This document shows, piece after piece, positions 50,437 through 59,119 of a stretch of 64,000 nt of DNA. The DNA comes from Fidelibacterota bacterium (GTDB taxonomy: Bacteria > Pseudomonadota > Alphaproteobacteria > Rhodospirillales > Rhodospirillaceae), in contig CANJBL010000004.1 of the NCBI GenBank assembly GCA_947472795.1, positions 124,001 to 188,000 of the forward strand, in the 5' to 3' direction. The notes below the pieces were generated by a model. That model saw nothing but the letters and a program-made list of their open reading frames with translations, was not told the DNA's origin and ran no database searches. The translations under genes and the position numbers were made by a program. Each line of letters starts with the position of its first letter. The stretch's first letter is position 1.

Positions 50437-51582
50437 CTAATTGGCAACTTTAATACCCGTGTTTGCCGCAACAGTGCTTTCTTCTCCACCGCCGGGAACG
50501 GCCACGATCTTGCCGCTGTCATCGGCCAGGAACGCCGGGATCGCTTCCATGCGGTAGGTGCCAGAAATCAGACGGTTTTGACCCGTCTTTGGATCCGGAT
50601 CGGCGTCCGCCATCTTCTTCAGCGCGTGATACATGCCAATGGAGTCAGCGCCATTGGCGGGGCGCGAGGTGTACATGTAGGCGAAGTCCTGCCATTTCAG
50701 ATAACCGCCCCAGTAGCCCACGATCTTCTCCGGCGTCACCTGCATGCGCATGTGCGCATTTTTCAGGGCGATGTCGAAGTAGAAAGGATGCTCGGCTTCA
50801 AGGTAGAGATCCTTCGGCGTGATAGTAAGCATGCCGTTTTTAATCTCGGCCTGGAATTCGTTGTGCGAACGCTTGCTAGATTCCATGATGTAGGTGGCGT
50901 TGCTGAGCACGTTGCCGGTGGCGTCGCGCTGCAGATGCTGGGTCAGACGATCAAGAATGACCGTCACTTTTCCGTCCTTGGAAAGATCGTCGCCCACGAG
51001 GCGCAAGGACCAACCTGGTGCTGAATCGATCATCAGGTTCCAGGAAAGTTCTTCCGGATAAGGTTTTCCCGGCGGAACCGCGCGGAAGGAATCCAAACAA
51101 CCCACCGCGCGCCACAGTTGGTTGTCGATCATCTGATGCGTGTCCGGGTCTTCAAACTTCTGGGCGGTCTTGCTGCTGAGGTCAAAGCCGTAAGCGAACT
51201 TGCCTGTAACCATCTCGATCTGCGGGTCTTCGGTGGCTTCCGGATAATTGAAGATCGGCACCGGCCGGTCGTTCAGCTTGGCATTGACGTTGATGCGCTT
51301 GGTGAACTCCGGCGTCAGCTGGGCGCCTGAGTCTTGCACAATCTGCAGCGCTTCTTCCTTGGTGTAGCCGATGCCCATCAACTGACGCACGTTCAGGTTT
51401 ACCTGTCCGCCGTTCTTGTCCAAAGGACAGTTGGCCTTGAAATCCACGACGTTGGTCGCCGTCGCGAACCAACTGACGATGTACCCGCGCGTTTCAGCGT
51501 GCGATGGAGATGCGGACAAGCCGGCACCAACCCCCGCTAAAACACAGACCAGATGACGCAGACGTTGTGACTTCAGGGCCAT
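50437..51582 (-). CDS. Exported protein of unknown family, operon copy 1
   Basis: A 381-residue protein with a Sec signal (residues 1-28, ending SPSHA). I do not recognise the family. Distinct stretches are ETRGYIVSWFATATNVVDF, PYPEELSWNLMIDSAPGWSL, and YMYTSRPANGADSIGMYHAL. The paralogue at 57511-58635 shares these blocks, so they mark the family. There is no haem motif. As the first gene of the operon, with GAGGAGG upstream of ATG 51582, it is clearly expressed with the DUF1592 and DUF1552 proteins and may be their structural or substrate-binding partner. Confidence 0.8.
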   Translation of the reverse strand: MALKSQRLRHLVCVLAGVGAGLSASPSHAETRGYIVSWFATATNVVDFKANCPLDKNGGQVNLNVRQLMGIGYTKEEALQIVQDSGAQLTPEFTKRINVNAKLNDRPVPIFNYPEATEDPQIEMVTGKFAYGFDLSSKTAQKFEDPDTHQMIDNQLWRAVGCLDSFRAVPPGKPYPEELSWNLMIDSAPGWSLRLVGDDLSKDGKVTVILDRLTQHLQRDATGNVLSNATYIMESSKRSHNEFQAEIKNGMLTITPKDLYLEAEHPFYFDIALKNAHMRMQVTPEKIVGYWGGYLKWQDFAYMYTSRPANGADSIGMYHALKKMADADPDPKTGQNRLISGTYRMEAIPAFLADDSGKIVAVPGGGEESTVAANTGIKVAN

Positions 51583-52007
51583 GGCAAACCTCCTCTTCAT
51601 CCGTACGCCGGATGTGCTGGCTGTCGTGAAGAAAGATCCTCGCAATATTTCTGTGGGCCATGCGCGAGATCATCGGCGAAATCATGCGCCGCACGCAGGC
51701 ACAGAAAACCAAAACTAGATCTCATTTCGCGCCTCTCCCCCCCCGGAATGCAGATATAACCTGCAGTTGAGTACAGCGAAAATAACAAGCCAATAACGTG
51801 AATAAGCTCTTGGCGATAAGGCCAATATTAGCTTAAGGCCCGATGGCTGGATAGGTTTGTGGTGGTGACAAAACCGGCGATTTTTGGTCACTTTCTGGTG
51901 ACTTTTGAGATGCCATTGCGGTGAATGGCCCGCCTGTATGTTAATCTGCGGACTGTTGCACTCAGGTTGAGCCTCATAGGGCTGACCTTGGGGAGGACTG
52001 AGGACGC
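51583..52007. promoter_or_regulatory. Divergent intergenic region between operon 1 and lysR
   Basis: About 425 bases without a supported gene. It must hold the divergent promoters of operon copy 1 and lysR. A candidate operator cluster lies at 51864-51902: GGTGAC, then GGTCAC (51886-51891) and GGTGAC (51897-51902), with AAAA and TTTT tracts between the first two, giving partial dyad symmetry as LysR-type sites often have. No stop-like hairpin was seen. Confidence 0.45.
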
Positions 52008-52958
52008 ATGAAGGACCTGCACCAACTGAAGATCTTCTTGAAGGTCGCAGAAGTCGGTTCAGTGGGAAAAGCCTCTGCGCAGCTCAGGATCGCGCAGCCT
52101 GCCTTGAGCCGGCAGATTCGATTGCTCGAGGAAGAGGCTGGAACACCCCTCTTCACGCGTCAGTGGCGCGGTATGAAACTCACTGCCGCCGGCGCTGAAC
52201 TGCGCCGCAGCATCTCGGGCGCCGTGCGCGAGCTCGATCAAGCCCTTTCCAATATCCGCTCCCTGTCCGAAACACCCAGCGGCCATGTCCGCTTTGGGCT
52301 GGTCTCGACGCTGAACAACGGCATCGCGGGGCGTATCGCCGCGCGCGTCGCGGCAGAATTCCCCGAAATCAGTTTGACGCTGACCGACGGGTTTTCGCTG
52401 CACCTCATCGAATGGCTACACCGCGGCGATTTGGACTTCGCCATTGTCTGCGGATCGGCCATGGACCTGCATATGACCGCGGACGAGTTGCTGGTGGACG
52501 AGTTGGTGCTCGTGGGCTCGCTGCAAAGCGACCTCGACCCCAGCCGCCCCGTGAGTGTGAAGGATCTTGCCGACATGCCGCTGGTTCTGCCCGGCAATCC
52601 CAACGGGATGCGCCGCATTGTCGAAAGTGCCGCCTCGAAAATGCGCACGAAGCTCAATGTGCGCTTCGAGGGCAATTCACTGAACATGCTGATCGAACTC
52701 GCCGCCGCCGGCATCGGTTATGCGGTTGTTCCTCTGTCTTCCATCCTGGCGGAGCAGGGGCGCAAGACCGTGAAGTTCGCACCCATCGTGCGACCGAAAC
52801 TGACCAAGCAACTCGTGCTTGCGCGCACATCGGAAGCGGAGCTTTCACCCGCCGCCGCCATGGTGCATCTGTTGGTGCGCGAGGAGATCGCCTCGGCCGT
52901 GCGCAACGGGTTACTGCAAGGTGCTCATTTGCTGTTCGACGAACGCAAGACCGCCTAA
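52008..52958 (+). CDS. LysR-family transcriptional regulator
   Basis: A 316-residue regulator. The N-terminal HTH reads LKIFLKVAEVGSVGKASAQL followed by AQPALSRQIRLLEEEAGTPL, the LysR signature. The C-terminal periplasmic-binding-like effector domain (HVRFGLVSTLNNGIAGRIAA ... AIVCGS ... GIGYAVVPLSSI) resembles the Cbl/NAC-type subgroup. It lies between the two copies of the four-gene operon and is divergent from copy 1, so it is the best candidate regulator of one or both. The effector is unknown. Confidence 0.93.
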   Translation: MKDLHQLKIFLKVAEVGSVGKASAQLRIAQPALSRQIRLLEEEAGTPLFTRQWRGMKLTAAGAELRRSISGAVRELDQALSNIRSLSETPSGHVRFGLVSTLNNGIAGRIAARVAAEFPEISLTLTDGFSLHLIEWLHRGDLDFAIVCGSAMDLHMTADELLVDELVLVGSLQSDLDPSRPVSVKDLADMPLVLPGNPNGMRRIVESAASKMRTKLNVRFEGNSLNMLIELAAAGIGYAVVPLSSILAEQGRKTVKFAPIVRPKLTKQLVLARTSEAELSPAAAMVHLLVREEIASAVRNGLLQGAHLLFDERKTA

Positions 52959-52994
52959 TACGCTTCCAGACGCTTCAGCTCCGCACATAAAAAA

Positions 52995-53022
52995 ACCGAC
53001 CGCCTTGCGGCGGCCGGTCTTA
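52995..53022. terminator. Bidirectional terminator between lysR and operon copy 2
   Basis: ACCGACCGCC (52995-53004) pairs with GGCGGCCGGT (53009-53018) with one mismatch and a TTGC loop. A preceding A run and following TCTTATTT allow termination in both directions. Confidence 0.85.
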
Positions 53023-53041
53023 TTTACGCCAACAGGCGTGC

Positions 53042-54382
53042 TTAGTTGAACAGGCCGGCCAAGTGCCAGTACAAGCCCGATCCGGTGCTGTACTTGCCGT
53101 TCAGGACGTCGCCGCCGCTGACGGAAAGGTCAACTTTACCTTCCGCATCACCGAACATGATGATGTGGCGGTTGTTGCCTTCGATATCGCCGGGCTTCTT
53201 GTCGTCGACATAAGTGTAGAGCGGGCTACCTTTATAAGCCCACTGCTTGGTACCGTCGCCACGATCAGCCACTTCCCAGAACCCTTGGGGTTGCGCGTTG
53301 GCGGGGGCCAACAGCGGCTTCCAGGTTTTGGTGCAATCATCCACGCAGCCGCGAGTACCCACGGCCTTGGCGGAGCTGTAATTGAAGCGGTAGCCGTCAC
53401 GCGTTTCGCGGCCACCGTACTGCAGCTGCTGACGCGACTGGGTGTAAAGCGAGAGGCCGTCCTTGGTCACCAACAGCGGACCACGGCCGGGATACACGTT
53501 GACCTCAACCGCAGCCGGCATGAAGTTCTTGAAGACCACCGCGACCTGCGCATCTTTTTCGGCCAATTTGCCGTTGATGTCGCTGGGCGAATAATCGCCG
53601 GTGAAGGTGTACAGACGCTGGCTCTTGTAAGCCCACTGCTTGGTGCCGTCTTCGCGGGCCAGAATCGTGAAGTCACCCATCGGCACGGCCATGGACGGTG
53701 CGTACATCGGGTTCCACTGCGTCGGATTCTTCGGCGGGGTCTTCATCACATAAGCAACGCGCTTGGTGGTTGAATCCACCAAAGCGTAGCCGCTGGCGGT
53801 GGCGAGGCTTTCCAGATCGATGCCGGAGGGCGTCGGGAACGTCGCGTTCGGTGTATAAGCCGCACGTTTCCAGCCTTGTTTCGGCGAGAACACCTTGCTG
53901 CCGGGATCCATGTTGGCCGGATCTTCAGCACCCGTGGTGGACAAGCCGCCGTTGTTGTTCGGCTCACCCACCGGGTCCTTACCCGTGAAAGAGTAAAGCG
54001 GCAGGCCCTGATAGGCCCACTGCTTCACGCCGTCGGTGCGCGTCACGATGGACCAATCACCGAATGCTTGCACGCCGGACGGAGCCACATACGCCACAAA
54101 TTCCTTCGTGCAGTCGGCGTAGCACGTCGGTTTACCGCCAGCTTCCGCGTCCGCGTTGAAGGTGTAGAGCGGCTTACCGTTGATGTCGCCCAGGCGACGC
54201 CACATGTACTGATTGGCGGCGTTGCCGATGGTCTTCACGACGTCGACCAGGGTAACCCCGGCCGGTGTCGTGAACGGCGTCGCGGCAACTTTCTCGGCCG
54301 CAAAAGCCCCAGTTCCCAGCATACCAACGCAGAAGCCAAGAACAGCCGGGCTGGCAATCCGTCCAAGTTTATTCATTCGCAT
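53042..54382 (-). CDS. Secreted repeat protein (COG4315-like), operon copy 2
   Basis: The second copy of the 46092-47402 protein, 446 residues, with an N-terminal signal (VLGFCVGMLGTGAFA). It keeps the same repeat pattern (WRRLGDINGKPLYTFNAD, KQWAYQGLPLYSFTGKD, KQWAYKSQRLYTFTGDY, KQWAYKGSPLYTYVDD), the paired cysteines (CYADC, CVDDC), and the conserved end YWHLAGLFN. Similarity is clear across the whole protein but far from identical, so the duplication is not recent. ATG 54382 has AAGGA upstream. Confidence 0.86.
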   Translation of the reverse strand: MRMNKLGRIASPAVLGFCVGMLGTGAFAAEKVAATPFTTPAGVTLVDVVKTIGNAANQYMWRRLGDINGKPLYTFNADAEAGGKPTCYADCTKEFVAYVAPSGVQAFGDWSIVTRTDGVKQWAYQGLPLYSFTGKDPVGEPNNNGGLSTTGAEDPANMDPGSKVFSPKQGWKRAAYTPNATFPTPSGIDLESLATASGYALVDSTTKRVAYVMKTPPKNPTQWNPMYAPSMAVPMGDFTILAREDGTKQWAYKSQRLYTFTGDYSPSDINGKLAEKDAQVAVVFKNFMPAAVEVNVYPGRGPLLVTKDGLSLYTQSRQQLQYGGRETRDGYRFNYSSAKAVGTRGCVDDCTKTWKPLLAPANAQPQGFWEVADRGDGTKQWAYKGSPLYTYVDDKKPGDIEGNNRHIIMFGDAEGKVDLSVSGGDVLNGKYSTGSGLYWHLAGLFN

Positions 54383-54436
54383 ATCGCAATCCTTCACAAA
54401 CGACGTTCGTTTCTCAATCGCTTAGACGAGCTCGCT

Positions 54437-55771
54437 TTAAACCAAGACGTCCGAAAGCGGCGAAGAGACGTGGTTGGAATTGACGCCCCAGCTGTTGAGG
54501 GGAACGCCCATGGCCTGCATGGCGGTGAAGCCCACGCGCGTGGCGGCACCACCCGGATCGGCCACGTGCAGGCCGGTCTTCATGCGGCCGTTGGCGCTGC
54601 CGAGCAGCACGAACGGATAGTTGCGCACCGAGTGCAGGCGCGGTGCGCCGTGGTCGGTGTAGGCGTACAGGATCGAGCGGTCGAGCAAGGTCTTGTCGCC
54701 TTCCTGGATGCCGTCCATGGCCATCGCGAAGTCGTACAGGCCCTTCATGTACAGCATCTGGAACCAGGCGGCCTTCGGCTGGTAACCCAGCACCGGGTCG
54801 ATCGGCTCTTCGTGCGTGTAGGTGTGGTGGTTGCTGGGCTCGCCTTCCTTGCGCAGACCCGACATGCCCTGCGTGATGGAGAGGTTCGCGACACGCGTCT
54901 GGCCGCAAGCCAGGGCGTGAGCGATCAGCTGGGCAAACAGGTTGTGGCGGGCCATGGCGTCCACGGCCAGCGTCGAGACTTCCTTCTCCTCGTCCGGAGC
55001 TTTCGGCTTGGAGCAGGCCGGCAGCGGCTCGGGCTTCTGGAGCTGGATATCCAATTTTTGCTCAAGCGAGCGCAGCGCGGTGAAGTAGTTGTCGAGCTTC
55101 GCCTTGTCGGCGGCGCCCAGGTTCTGCATCAGATCCTTGCGTTCTTCCGACACCGCGGAGAGCGCGGAGCGGCGCACCATCACGGCCGGATCCGGCACGA
55201 ACTCGGCGGCATTTGGGTCCTTGAACTCAGGGCCAAAGATGCGCGTGTAGAGCGCCAGCGGGGAAACTTCCGCCGACAGCTTGCCGCTGTCCATGCGCGC
55301 GCTCCAGCAGGCCTTCGGGTCGCCGTCGCACGACACTTCGAGCGAGCGGAAGCGCGTGCCCTTGCCGATGACGTCGCCAATCAGAGTATCGACAGAACCG
55401 AAGTATTCAGCCGCCGAGGCGACCTTGCCCGTCATATGGCCCTGCACGCCCGTGAAGTGCGTGTTATTGGCCTGGCCGTCCAGGAACACCTGGCCGCCCG
55501 AGAACAGATTCAGCTTGTGCTGGATCGGCTTCAAAGATTGCAGCTGCGGCGGCAATTCGTACTTGGCGCCCGTTTCCTTGGGCACCCAGTTCTGCTCGCC
55601 GAGGCCCAAGCCCCAGAACCAGGTCACGAAGCGGGTCGGCAATTCCTTGCCGGTGGCGGCGAAAGCGGTGCCGCTTTCATTGAGGAGGCAATCCAGGATC
55701 GGCAGGCCGACCGTGACGGCCGCGCCGCCCATCATGCCCTTCAGTACACGTCTGCGATGCATTGTCGTCAT
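54437..55771 (-). CDS. DUF1552 protein, Tat-exported, operon copy 2
   Basis: The paralogue of 47413-48759, 444 residues. The twin-arginine signal is HRRRVLKGMMGGAAVTVGLP. Shared blocks include TWFWGLGLGEQNWVPKE, NLFSGGQVFLDGQANNTHFT, RFRSLEVSCDGDPKACWSAR and YAYTDHGAPRLHSVRNYP. Closeness to copy 1 is high through the centre of the protein. It follows the DUF1592 gene by 26 bases. Function unknown, as for the whole family. Confidence 0.9.
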   Translation of the reverse strand: MTTMHRRRVLKGMMGGAAVTVGLPILDCLLNESGTAFAATGKELPTRFVTWFWGLGLGEQNWVPKETGAKYELPPQLQSLKPIQHKLNLFSGGQVFLDGQANNTHFTGVQGHMTGKVASAAEYFGSVDTLIGDVIGKGTRFRSLEVSCDGDPKACWSARMDSGKLSAEVSPLALYTRIFGPEFKDPNAAEFVPDPAVMVRRSALSAVSEERKDLMQNLGAADKAKLDNYFTALRSLEQKLDIQLQKPEPLPACSKPKAPDEEKEVSTLAVDAMARHNLFAQLIAHALACGQTRVANLSITQGMSGLRKEGEPSNHHTYTHEEPIDPVLGYQPKAAWFQMLYMKGLYDFAMAMDGIQEGDKTLLDRSILYAYTDHGAPRLHSVRNYPFVLLGSANGRMKTGLHVADPGGAATRVGFTAMQAMGVPLNSWGVNSNHVSSPLSDVLV

Positions 55772-55797
55772 GTTAATTCTCCCTAGATCCTGATGCC

Positions 55798-57462
55798 TTA
55801 CTTCGCGGCAACTGTTTGGGTTGGCACAGCGTAGAACATATCACTCAACGCGATCTGACGGAGCAGCGTCACAAAGTTGTAGTTGCTGTCCTTGAAGCCG
55901 CGTTCAATCTGCTTCCAATCGTCAGAATTGGTGGTGGGCGAACGGCCGGCCCCGAAGGCGAAGGCGCGCTTGGCAACGCAAGCAACCGTCGCGGGATCGT
56001 CGTGGATCGCCTTGGACAGGCCAATCGGGCCGTCGAACTTCACACCCGAGAGATCACCCGTGGTGTCGATCTGCACGCCGTTCTCTGTCGTGCGGAAGCC
56101 GCCCGAAGAGTCGAAGTTCTCAAGCGCGAGACCAATGGGGTCGGTGATCTTGTGACAGCCCGCGCACATCGCTTCCGAGCGGTGGGCGGTCAGGCGGTCA
56201 CGGGTGGTCTTGTAGACCGGGTTGGTGGTGTCCTGCACGAACTTGAAGTCCACGTTGCCCGGAGGCGGCGGCACCATCTGGCAGAGGATAGCTTCGCGCA
56301 AAGCCTTGCCGCGGCCCGTGGGCGACGTGCGGCCCGCCGGGGAGTGCAACGCCACGAAGCTGGCCTGGGCCAGGATGCCCGCACGCGGATCATTCTCTCC
56401 GTACGTATACGGCTGCCAGTGCATGGGCTGGCCGTTGTCTGTCGTTTCTACCAGCGGCACATCGTACAGCGCCGCCAGCGAGCGGGTCAGGAACGTGTTG
56501 CGCGTGGTGAACAGGTCGCGGTAGTCGCCCTGACGCTTGACCACGTGATCGACGATGGTGCGCAGGGTCTGTTCCTGGGACTCATCCTTCACTTTGAGCG
56601 TATAGCGCGGGAAGAAGGCCGGGTCCTTGGACATGACTTCAAAGTCGCTGAAGGTCAGCATGTCGGAGAAGAAGGCGCGCACGCCCGCTTCCAGACGCGG
56701 GCTGGAGACCATACGGTCCACCTGACGCTGCAAACCAGCTTTGTTCTGCAGTTCACCCTTCACGGCGGCTTCGATCAGTTTGTCGTCGGGACCAGCGTTC
56801 CAGAGCAAGAAGCTCAGCTGATGCGCCTTGGTGAGTGAGTCCATACGCTTCTGGCCGGCATGTGCCGGATCGGCTTCCACGACCTTGTAGCGGAACAGGA
56901 AGTTCGGCGAGACCAGCATGGTGGACAGGCTCGTCGAAAGGCCGGCGTAGAAGTCATGCACCTTGTCGGCCGAATCGCCCGCCACTTTGATCTGGTTTTG
57001 GATCTCGTCTTCCTTCAAGGGCCGACGATAAAGCAGACGGCCGGTTTCGGTGATGAACTTGCGCGCGCAAGCTTCATCCGCAGCCTTGGCATTAGCCGGC
57101 TTGCACGAGATCAGCGTGGCGCGGTGACGTTCATCGACCACTTGCAGGGCGATACCACGGGCCAGGTCGTCGTAACGCTCGAGACCTGAGTCGCTGACGT
57201 TGGCGGTGCGCGCGCCGACGGCCATCAAACCTTCGTCGCGGGTTTCCGGTTCAAAGCGGCCGGTGATCGCGATGGAAGAGCCAAAGATGTCGGTGATCGA
57301 TTGGCGATACTGGCTCGGGCTGATGCGCAGTGAGGTCGGTTGCTCGGTTGCAGCCGGCTTGGCTTCGTCAGCAGCGAACACCTGATAGCCCGCCGCAATG
57401 CCGGCGAGGCTGATGCCCACAGCCAGAGCACGCTTCAGTGTAACGCGGTTCAGAGTCTTCAT
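55798..57462 (-). CDS. DUF1592/DUF1588/DUF1585 haem-binding protein, operon copy 2
   Basis: The paralogue of 48772-50409, 554 residues, with a Sec signal ending near YQVFAADEA. It contains the same domain order and the single haem motif CAGCH in EAMCAGCHKITDPIGLALEN. Shared long stretches include SQEQTLRTIVDHV and RGKALREAILCQMVPPPPGN. The ends are DUF1585-like (KQIERGFKDSNYNFVTLLRQ). Likely a periplasmic cytochrome c-type protein of unknown reaction. Confidence 0.9.
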   Translation of the reverse strand: MKTLNRVTLKRALAVGISLAGIAAGYQVFAADEAKPAATEQPTSLRISPSQYRQSITDIFGSSIAITGRFEPETRDEGLMAVGARTANVSDSGLERYDDLARGIALQVVDERHRATLISCKPANAKAADEACARKFITETGRLLYRRPLKEDEIQNQIKVAGDSADKVHDFYAGLSTSLSTMLVSPNFLFRYKVVEADPAHAGQKRMDSLTKAHQLSFLLWNAGPDDKLIEAAVKGELQNKAGLQRQVDRMVSSPRLEAGVRAFFSDMLTFSDFEVMSKDPAFFPRYTLKVKDESQEQTLRTIVDHVVKRQGDYRDLFTTRNTFLTRSLAALYDVPLVETTDNGQPMHWQPYTYGENDPRAGILAQASFVALHSPAGRTSPTGRGKALREAILCQMVPPPPGNVDFKFVQDTTNPVYKTTRDRLTAHRSEAMCAGCHKITDPIGLALENFDSSGGFRTTENGVQIDTTGDLSGVKFDGPIGLSKAIHDDPATVACVAKRAFAFGAGRSPTTNSDDWKQIERGFKDSNYNFVTLLRQIALSDMFYAVPTQTVAAK

Positions 57463-57510
57463 GATCTTCGTGGTCCTTACCTAAAATACATTCTCATCCA
57501 CGCGGGGCGA

Positions 57511-58635
57511 TTACTTCGCCGCGACGGTGGAGGGCTGTTTGTCGCGCACCGGCGTGGCAACGATCTTGCCGTCCAGTGACGCGAGGTACGCCGGCATGCC
57601 TTCCATGCGGAAGGTCGCCGAGATTTCGCGGTTCTGGCCCGTCTTCGGATCCGGATCAGCGTCGGCCATCTTCTTCAGAGAGTGATAAAGGCCGATGTAG
57701 TCGGCGCCATTGGCCGGGCGCGAGGTGTACATGTAGGCGAACTTCTGCCAATCGGTGTAACCACCCCAATAACCGGTCAGGCGGCCATCGGCTTCATTGC
57801 GCAGACGCATGTGCGCATTGCGCAAACCGATGTCGAGATAGAACGGATGTTCAGCGAGCATGAACAGGTTGCTGCCTTCATCGATGGTCATCCAACCGTC
57901 TTCGATCTTGCCCTTGAAAACGTTGTGCGAACGCGGGCTCGGATCGACGACGTAGGTGGCGTACCACATCACCTTGCCGTTGGCGTCGCGCTCGACGTGC
58001 TGCAGCAGGCGATCCAGCGTGATGGTGACGGGGCCGTCCTTATCGAGGTTGTCGCCCGAGACCATGATCGACCAGCCCGGAGCTGAATCGACGAGCGTGG
58101 CCCAGGAAAGTTCTTCCGGATACGGCTGTTCCGGCGGGGTGGCGCGGAAGGATTCCGTGCAGCCGACAGCGCGCCAGAGCTGGTTGTCGATTTTATCATG
58201 CGAGTCCGGATCTTCGAACTTGTTGGATGCATTCTTGCCGCCGAGGTTAAAACCGAAAGCGTAGCGGCCGCTCACCGTCTCGATGTTCGGATCGGCAACA
58301 GCTTCCGGATAGTTGGCGACGTTGGCCGGTTTGCCGTTGACGCGGGCGCGGGTGTTAATGCGCTTGTTGATGTCGTCGCCGAGGTTCACGACCGACTTAT
58401 CGACGATTGATTTCGCTTCAGCTTCCGAATAACCGATTTCCATCAGGTTACGGTACTTCAGCTTCAGACCGCCGCCGTTCTTGTCCTGCGGGCAATTGGC
58501 GTGGAAGTCGTTATAGGTCGCAGTCGAGAACCAGCCGATCACATAGCCGCGCGTTTCGGCCATGGAAGGCGCAGAAGAAAGGCACAGCGGCACCGCAACG
58601 AGGGCAGTCCGAGTCAGAAGTTTCGCGAGGTTCAT
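57511..58635 (-). CDS. Exported protein of unknown family, operon copy 2
   Basis: The paralogue of 50437-51582, 374 residues, with a Sec signal (LVAVPLCLSSAPSMAETRGY). Matching blocks are ETRGYVIGWFSTATYNDFHA, PYPEELSWATLVDSAPGWS, and YMYTSRPANGADYIGLYHS. Charged and aromatic residues in these stretches are conserved between the copies, which suggests they face a ligand or partner. I recognise no database family. First gene of operon copy 2. Confidence 0.8.
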   Translation of the reverse strand: MNLAKLLTRTALVAVPLCLSSAPSMAETRGYVIGWFSTATYNDFHANCPQDKNGGGLKLKYRNLMEIGYSEAEAKSIVDKSVVNLGDDINKRINTRARVNGKPANVANYPEAVADPNIETVSGRYAFGFNLGGKNASNKFEDPDSHDKIDNQLWRAVGCTESFRATPPEQPYPEELSWATLVDSAPGWSIMVSGDNLDKDGPVTITLDRLLQHVERDANGKVMWYATYVVDPSPRSHNVFKGKIEDGWMTIDEGSNLFMLAEHPFYLDIGLRNAHMRLRNEADGRLTGYWGGYTDWQKFAYMYTSRPANGADYIGLYHSLKKMADADPDPKTGQNREISATFRMEGMPAYLASLDGKIVATPVRDKQPSTVAAK

Positions 58636-59119
58636 GTCTTTCTCCCTACATGCGCCAACTGCACCAGCTGGCCGTTATTTGTGTATCAACAAAAAAACTT
58701 CAATTCGCAAATTCGTGAGCCGCCTCTGCGCTACCGCGCGGACAGGCCGCCCCCCGCTTCGCTGTCTCTCCCACCCGCCTCACTTTCGTCTCAGGCAGGA
58801 CGCGCTCCAAGCACGCCATTTGGCGTTTAGAGAGCCATATAACCACACTAATGGTATAGCAATGGAGCGCGGCTAAGCAAGGCGATTTGACAACCAATAC
58901 AGGCATAAATCCTAGGATTTCCGCCAAAAAACCCCTATTTGGCTTCACATCCCCGTGACGGCTTTTGCCCGGATTTCTATCCCATTCGAAGGTGTTTTTC
59001 CTGCGCGCTTATCTGTCGCCGCAGGCATGGCGGTAAGCGTACCCGCTTAGGTGACTTCCCTCCCTTTCCTCTCCTACACTGATGCGGACTTGGCTTCGCA
59101 ACGCAAAGAAGGGAACTCC
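58636..59119. promoter_or_regulatory. Divergent intergenic region between operon 2 and the FAH-fold gene
   Basis: About 480 bases with no supported gene; it must hold divergent promoters. A perfect 14-bp palindrome AAATCCTAGGATTT lies at 58907-58920 and could be an operator. An AT-rich patch with ATATAACCACACTAATGGTATAG-like sequence near 58837-58860 may contain promoter boxes. I cannot assign start sites from sequence alone. Confidence 0.45.

Noticed and set aside
53876-55786. A 636-codon open frame on the + strand
   Set aside because: It lies opposite the DUF1552 and repeat-protein genes. The product is Arg/His-rich and of low complexity, so it is a shadow frame.
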